Assembly: GCA_021780755.1 (NCBI GenBank)
Contig: JAJXYF010000035.1
Span: forward strand, 186,001-250,000
Direction: 5' to 3'
DNA length: 64,000 nt
From: Deltaproteobacteria bacterium
GTDB taxonomy: Bacteria; Desulfobacterota; Binatia; Binatales; Binataceae
Shown: piece after piece, positions 60,402 to 64,000 of the stretch
Layout of the letters: each line of letters starts with the position of its first letter
Position numbering within the stretch: the first letter of the stretch is position 1
Translations under genes and position numbers: made by a program
Notes under the pieces: model-generated
Told to the model about the DNA's origin: nothing
The model's database searches: none
Seen by the model: the letters and a program-made list of their open reading frames with translations, nothing else

Positions 60402-60887
60402 TCAGCCGACTTCGAGACTCTCGAGCCGCACGCCCGCCGGCTCGAAGCGAATCACCAACTCGCACTGCGAAGTTTTGATCGTCAACGCGTAAGCGCCCGG
60501 TGCCCGCGCGATCGCGCCGAGGCTTTCGATCACCTGCCCTTCGAGCGGCTTCAACGCCGCGTTGAGCGCGGCCACCGACGCCGCGATTTCGCGGCCGCGC
60601 GGAGTCTTCTGATAGAGCGCCCACAGCGCGAGTTCGGCGCCGGGGCCGTAGGCGCCGCGCACCCGTCCGCTGGTGATCGCGAGCTCCGCGATAGCCCCCA
60701 GCCGGACCGCCAGCTCGGGAGGAATTTCGAGTGTATCGAGCGCCGCGCGCAATGCCTCATAGGGCGCGCGCGCGGCCGCATCGGGCGCCGCCGCGATAAA
60801 CGCGTCGAGTTGCGGCGCCAAAATATCGCGATGCAGCCGCTCGATCCGCAGCGGTTCGTCACCCTTGCGTGCTTCGTCGGCAGTCAT
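60402..60887 (-). CDS. Hypothetical protein downstream of cysH
   Basis: 161 residues. Not recognised. Ala- and Leu-rich helical protein (about residues 25-110), ending in a strand-rich part (ALTIKTSQCELVIRFEPAGV). No signal peptide or metal motif. The ATG lies only 2 nt after the cysH stop on the same strand, so it is co-transcribed with cysH and may be an accessory to sulfate assimilation. That is positional evidence only. Confidence 0.62.
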   Translation of the reverse strand: MTADEARKGDEPLRIERLHRDILAPQLDAFIAAAPDAAARAPYEALRAALDTLEIPPELAVRLGAIAELAITSGRVRGAYGPGAELALWALYQKTPRGREIAASVAALNAALKPLEGQVIESLGAIARAPGAYALTIKTSQCELVIRFEPAGVRLESLEVG

Positions 60888-60889
60888 CG

Positions 60890-61711
60890 CTAGCCGTTGT
60901 TCCCGTTACCGCCGAGATGGGCACCGTTATTCCCCAGCAGCGCCGCCAGCTCATGCTCAAAACCGCCGGTCTCGATCGAGCAATGCATCCCGCATTCTTT
61001 CGGCGCGCCGGTCTCCCACCACCAGCGTCCCGCGCGCGGGTCCTCGCCCGCTTTCACCGGCCGCGTGCACGGGCCGCATCCGATCGACGGATAGCCCTTG
61101 CCGTACAACTCGTTGTACGGGATATCGTTGGCCCGGATGTACTCCCACACCTCATCCTCGGTCCAATCGGCCAGCGGCGCGATCTTCACCACGCCGCCAT
61201 GGTCGTGATCGATTTCAATCTTGCGGATATTCGAGCGCGTCGCCCACTGGTCGCGGCGCAGGCCCGCCACCCAGCCGTCGAAATGCATCAGGGCGCGCCG
61301 CAGCGGCAACACCTTGCGCACCTGGCAGCACAGCAGCCGCAGGTTCACGTCGCGATAGAAAAGATTGTTGCCGTGCTTCGTCACCATCTGTTCGACGATC
61401 TTCGTATCGGGCAGAAACATCTCGGTGCGAATCCCGTACTTGTCGCGAATCCTGTCGATCAGCCGATAGGTCTCTTCCGGCTGCCGCCCAGTGTCGATCG
61501 TGAATACGCGAATCCCCGGATCGATCCGCCACGCCATATCGATCAGCGCGCAACCCTCGGCCTGAAAACTCGAACAGATCCCCAGCCGGCGGCCGAATTT
61601 CTCGATCGCCCACGCCAGCACCTCCTGCGGTCCCTTGTCGTCCAGTTCAACCGCGGCCTCGCCGGCTTCGAGTTCGTCCATCAGGAGACGTTCTTCGGTT
61701 TGCGCTTCCAT
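60890..61711 (-). CDS. cysH: APS-type phosphoadenylyl/adenylyl-sulfate reductase
   Basis: 273 residues. Reduces activated sulfate to sulfite in cysteine synthesis. SSFQAEGCALIDMAWRIDP near 47, FTIDTGRQPEET (substrate pocket) and WATRSNIRK, with two cysteine pairs in LRLLCCQVRK (~127) and GCGPCTRPV (~212). These pairs bind a 4Fe-4S cluster, so the protein belongs to the APS-reducing, plant/Bacillus-like type rather than the PAPS type. The late ECGMHC carries the catalytic Cys. The sulfite reductase gene lies upstream on the same strand, with repeat copy 7 between. Confidence 0.93.
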   Translation of the reverse strand: MEAQTEERLLMDELEAGEAAVELDDKGPQEVLAWAIEKFGRRLGICSSFQAEGCALIDMAWRIDPGIRVFTIDTGRQPEETYRLIDRIRDKYGIRTEMFLPDTKIVEQMVTKHGNNLFYRDVNLRLLCCQVRKVLPLRRALMHFDGWVAGLRRDQWATRSNIRKIEIDHDHGGVVKIAPLADWTEDEVWEYIRANDIPYNELYGKGYPSIGCGPCTRPVKAGEDPRAGRWWWETGAPKECGMHCSIETGGFEHELAALLGNNGAHLGGNGNNG

Positions 61712-61726
61712 CGCTGGCTCTTCCCC

Positions 61727-61812
61727 TTTTTCAGTGACTCACGCTCGCGGCGCTCGATCCCGCTATCCTCGCGGCAATATCGCGAGCCCCGCGCTGAACG
61801 ATCTCGTCATCC
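61727..61812 (+). repeat. Dispersed intergenic repeat, copy 7 (short)
   Basis: TTTTCAGTGACTCACGCTCG, then GCGCTCGATCCCGCTATCCT, then CCGCGCTGAACGATCTCGTC, shared with copy 6. Only the first module is present. It lies between two genes of the sulfur cluster. Confidence 0.7.
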
Positions 61813-61817
61813 GCCTC

Positions 61818-63455
61818 TTATGCCGACGCTGCCGCGGTTCCATTGCCGAGCGCGATCAGCGCGTCGTCGGGCGTGCGCACGCAAAACCCGGTGAACGATT
61901 CCCCCGGATTCCGCTGCTCGAGGTAGCCCGCGAACAGCCGCGCCACCGTGTCCTCGATTCGCGCCGACGGCACTCGCCGCAGCAACGGTTTGCCGATCGC
62001 CGCGTCGCGTCCCAGACCGCCGCGCAGGATCACGTCAAACGCCTCGAGCGGCTCGCCGTTGGGCCCGCGCCCGGTCGTGCCTTGCAAGCCGATATCGCCC
62101 GTCCAATGTTGCGCGCAGGCGTGTGGACAGCCGTCCAGGTTCACCTTCAAGTCGGCCACCGCGGCACCGAATTGCCCCACCAGCCGATCGATCACCGTCG
62201 CGAGCTTCTCCTTGGTCGGCGTCACCGCGTAGTTGCAATGCGGGTCGCCGATACATCCGATCGACGACGCGAAAAGCCCGTTCACGTCAAGCGGAAAGCC
62301 CAGCTCTCCGATCCGCGCGATCGTCTCGTCGAGCCGTTCTTTGGGGATATTCGCAACGATAAAGTTCTGCCGCCGCGTCAATCGGAGATCGCCGCCAACC
62401 TCCGCCGCCACCGCCGCGACCGCCCGCATCTGCCGCCCGTTCATCAGGCCGAGCCGCACCGGAAAGCCGACGTAATAGCGCCCCGCCTGCTTCTGCTCGT
62501 GAATCCCCATGTGGTCGCTTTCCGCTTCCGGCAACGGCATCGCATCGAGACTCTCGAGCGGACGGCCAAGGCGCGCCTCCACCAGCGCGCGAAACGCCTC
62601 CACGCCGTAATCGTCGATCATGAATTTCAGACGCGCCTTCACCCGCGAAATCCGATACTCGGTGGTCGATCGCCATACGTCGATTATCGCGCGCAGCGTC
62701 TCGATCGCCTGCTCGCGCGTGATAAACACCCCCAGATGGCGTGACAGGCGCGGTGTCGAGGATTGTCCCCCGCCCACTCGCACCGCGTAGCCTTCACGGC
62801 CGTCGCGAATCATCCCGACCAGCGCGATACAGTTGATCTCAGGCGCGTTGCATTGGTAGCGGCAGGCCGCGATCGTGATCTTGTGCTTGCGCGGCAAATC
62901 GGAGTACTCGCGATTCCCATAAAAATAACCCGCGGTCTCCGCCACCAGCCCGGTCGTGTCGAACAGCTCGTCATGGTCCACGCCCGCCACCGGGCATCCC
63001 GTGATATTGCGCACGACGTCGCCGCAGCCGCCCATCGTGGTCAGCCCGGCCGCCTTAAGCCGCTCGAAAATCTCCGGGCAGCGGTCCAGCGTGATGTAAT
63101 GTAGCTGGATATTCTGGCGCGTCGTCAGCTCGCCCTGATCGCGCCCGTAAAGCTCCGAAATTTCGCCGATCGCCGCCAGCCCCGCCGGACTCAGAATCCC
63201 GCTCGGAATCTTCACCCGCAGCATGAACGTGCCGATCTTCGGCTTGTCGTGATACATCCCGAACCACTGCAGCCGCACGATGTCCTCCTCGGGCAACTTC
63301 TCGTACGGCGTCTCGACCAGCCGGTCCCATTGGTTGGTCAGTTCGGTCGGGAAAAGGTCGTGCTTCAGGCGCTCCACGGAGTTGCGCTTCAAGACCATCT
63401 CCCACGCGGGCGCGTCCCGTTTTGGCACTGCTCTCTGGTACTCCTCAAGCGACAA
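61818..63455 (-). CDS. sir: Ferredoxin-dependent sulfite (or nitrite) reductase
   Basis: 545 residues from a TTG start at 63455. Two ferrodoxin-like half-domains: GTFMLRVKIPSGILSPAGL near 77, then GELTTRQNIQLHYITL (siroheme/anion-binding Arg residues). Cluster cysteines: GGCGDVVRNITGCPVAG, SSIGCIGDPHCNYA and LDGCPHACAQHWTGDIGLQG (the C-x3-C ligands). Nitrite and sulfite reductases share this plan; cysH next door and an Rrf2 regulator favour sulfite. Expressed leftward from an AT-rich region shared with the regulator. Confidence 0.85.
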   Translation of the reverse strand: MSLEEYQRAVPKRDAPAWEMVLKRNSVERLKHDLFPTELTNQWDRLVETPYEKLPEEDIVRLQWFGMYHDKPKIGTFMLRVKIPSGILSPAGLAAIGEISELYGRDQGELTTRQNIQLHYITLDRCPEIFERLKAAGLTTMGGCGDVVRNITGCPVAGVDHDELFDTTGLVAETAGYFYGNREYSDLPRKHKITIAACRYQCNAPEINCIALVGMIRDGREGYAVRVGGGQSSTPRLSRHLGVFITREQAIETLRAIIDVWRSTTEYRISRVKARLKFMIDDYGVEAFRALVEARLGRPLESLDAMPLPEAESDHMGIHEQKQAGRYYVGFPVRLGLMNGRQMRAVAAVAAEVGGDLRLTRRQNFIVANIPKERLDETIARIGELGFPLDVNGLFASSIGCIGDPHCNYAVTPTKEKLATVIDRLVGQFGAAVADLKVNLDGCPHACAQHWTGDIGLQGTTGRGPNGEPLEAFDVILRGGLGRDAAIGKPLLRRVPSARIEDTVARLFAGYLEQRNPGESFTGFCVRTPDDALIALGNGTAAASA

Positions 63456-63565
63456 TTCGACTTGAATGTGACTTAGAGGAGCAACTAAGTCAACTAAATA
63501 AATGAGTAAATTAGTCAGCTATTCCACTATTGATCCAACTATGCTATAAACTTGCCGTTAAGCCT
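63456..63565. promoter_or_regulatory. AT-rich divergent promoter region with AACTAA repeats
   Basis: 110 nt between sir and the Rrf2 gene. AACTAA occurs at 63483-63488 and 63492-63497, with TTAGT at 63511-63515 in the opposite sense. TATAAA at 63544-63549 lies 17 nt before the regulator ATG and may be its -10. The repeats are candidate Rrf2-type operator half-sites. Confidence 0.4.
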
Positions 63566-64000
63566 ATGAAATTCGGCGTCGGCGTTGACTACTGCCTTAA
63601 GGCCCTGATCATGCTTGCGGAGCGTTATCCCAACGTGCAACCCCAGCGCGTCGAGGAAATAGCGGCCGCCCAGGGCATCCCCGAGAACTATCTGCGGCGT
63701 CTCCTGATCGAATTGAAGCGCGGCGGCCTGGTGGCCAGCCAGAAGGGACCGAGCGGCGGCTATCTGCTCGCGCGCAACCCGGCGAAAATCACGATGGCCG
63801 ATGTCGTCGAAATCATCGAGGGCGACTTCGCGCCGGTCGAATGCCTCGAAGAGGGCGGCAACTCACCATGCCATCGCGGCGACTCCTGCGCGATGCGCAA
63901 CGTCTGGTGCGAGGTGCGCGACAGCGTCAATTCGATTCTCCGGCGCACCACCCTGCAAGCGCTCGCCGAACGGCGCAAAAGCGCCATCCACTTCCAGATT
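63566..64000 (+). CDS. Rrf2-family regulator, 3'-truncated by the window edge
   Basis: 145 codons are visible and the frame is still open at the right edge. Winged helix: YCLKALIMLAERYPNVQPQR, then GIPENYLRRLLIELKRGGLV and KGPSGGYLLARNPAKIT. Three cysteines follow in ECLEEGGNSPCHRGDSC, spaced like those of IscR-type cluster-binding members. Divergent from the sulfite reductase, so it probably controls the sulfur-assimilation operon, as CymR or similar Rrf2 proteins do elsewhere. Confidence 0.85.
   Translation, partial: MKFGVGVDYCLKALIMLAERYPNVQPQRVEEIAAAQGIPENYLRRLLIELKRGGLVASQKGPSGGYLLARNPAKITMADVVEIIEGDFAPVECLEEGGNSPCHRGDSCAMRNVWCEVRDSVNSILRRTTLQALAERRKSAIHFQI

Noticed and set aside
1-64000. 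CRISPR arrays, rRNA genes and complete insertion sequences
   Set aside because: No regularly spaced repeat-spacer arrays, no rRNA-like stretches and no transposase genes were seen. The dispersed repeats are irregularly spaced and not CRISPR.

Overview
The window comes from a high-GC Gram-negative bacterial chromosome. It contains no rRNA and no species marker, so the lineage cannot be fixed. The chromosomal part (glutaryl-CoA dehydrogenase, AddAB, an APS-reductase type CysH with a sulfite reductase, tandem MOSC proteins, a DUF4870-type protein) would suit an aerobic, sulfate-assimilating soil bacterium of the deltaproteobacterial or Binatota kind. That is an inference held with low confidence.

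The window splits in two at a tRNA-Ala(GGC) gene (39253-39328, minus strand). Everything to its left looks like the right-hand ~39 kb of an integrative and conjugative element (ICE) that used the tRNA 3' end as its attachment site. The left edge holds mating-pair genes (a TrbE/VirB4 ATPase cut by the window edge, TrbJ, a small TrbK-like protein, TrbL). The right end holds an excisionase-like HTH gene, a ribbon-helix-helix regulator and a tyrosine recombinase. Between them lies a dense defence island: an ImmA-type metallopeptidase with a PIN-like protein; a BpsA-like methyltransferase-fold protein with an unknown partner; an AbiE toxin-antitoxin pair with a candidate operator; a five-gene DISARM-related operon (DUF1998 helicase, SNF2 helicase, Eco57I-like adenine methylase, zinc-hook ATPase, HNH nuclease); a second zinc-hook ATPase; and a frameshifted PD-(D/E)xK endonuclease beside an integrase relic. 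An ssb/ArdC maintenance module follows (ArdC is frameshifted), then unknown genes and a LigD fragment. Between the integrase and the tRNA sits a three-gene minus-strand cassette (AAA+ ATPase, nucleoside-deoxyribosyltransferase-like protein, ATP-grasp/PEP-synthase-like protein). It resembles no system I can name and, with the DISARM-related operon, is the best candidate for an undescribed defence system.

To the right of the tRNA the sequence is ordinary chromosome: a VOC protein; an unexplained two-gene unit with a membrane partner behind a leader rich in inverted repeats; gcdH diverging from a LysR regulator; an N-terminally damaged ArsC-family gene between inverted repeats; a secreted protein; a CinA-like protein; two MOSC proteins; addB-addA; a GGCT-like protein; a PTPS-family protein; a sigma-54 activator with a separate receiver protein; a small ferredoxin; a DUF4870-type membrane protein; and a sulfur-assimilation cluster (Rrf2 regulator, sulfite reductase, CysH).

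Two structural themes mark the chromosomal half. A modular intergenic repeat occurs at least seven times between 39.9 and 61.8 kb and was not seen on the element side. Long perfect inverted repeats also occur, including four inside the 3' part of addA.
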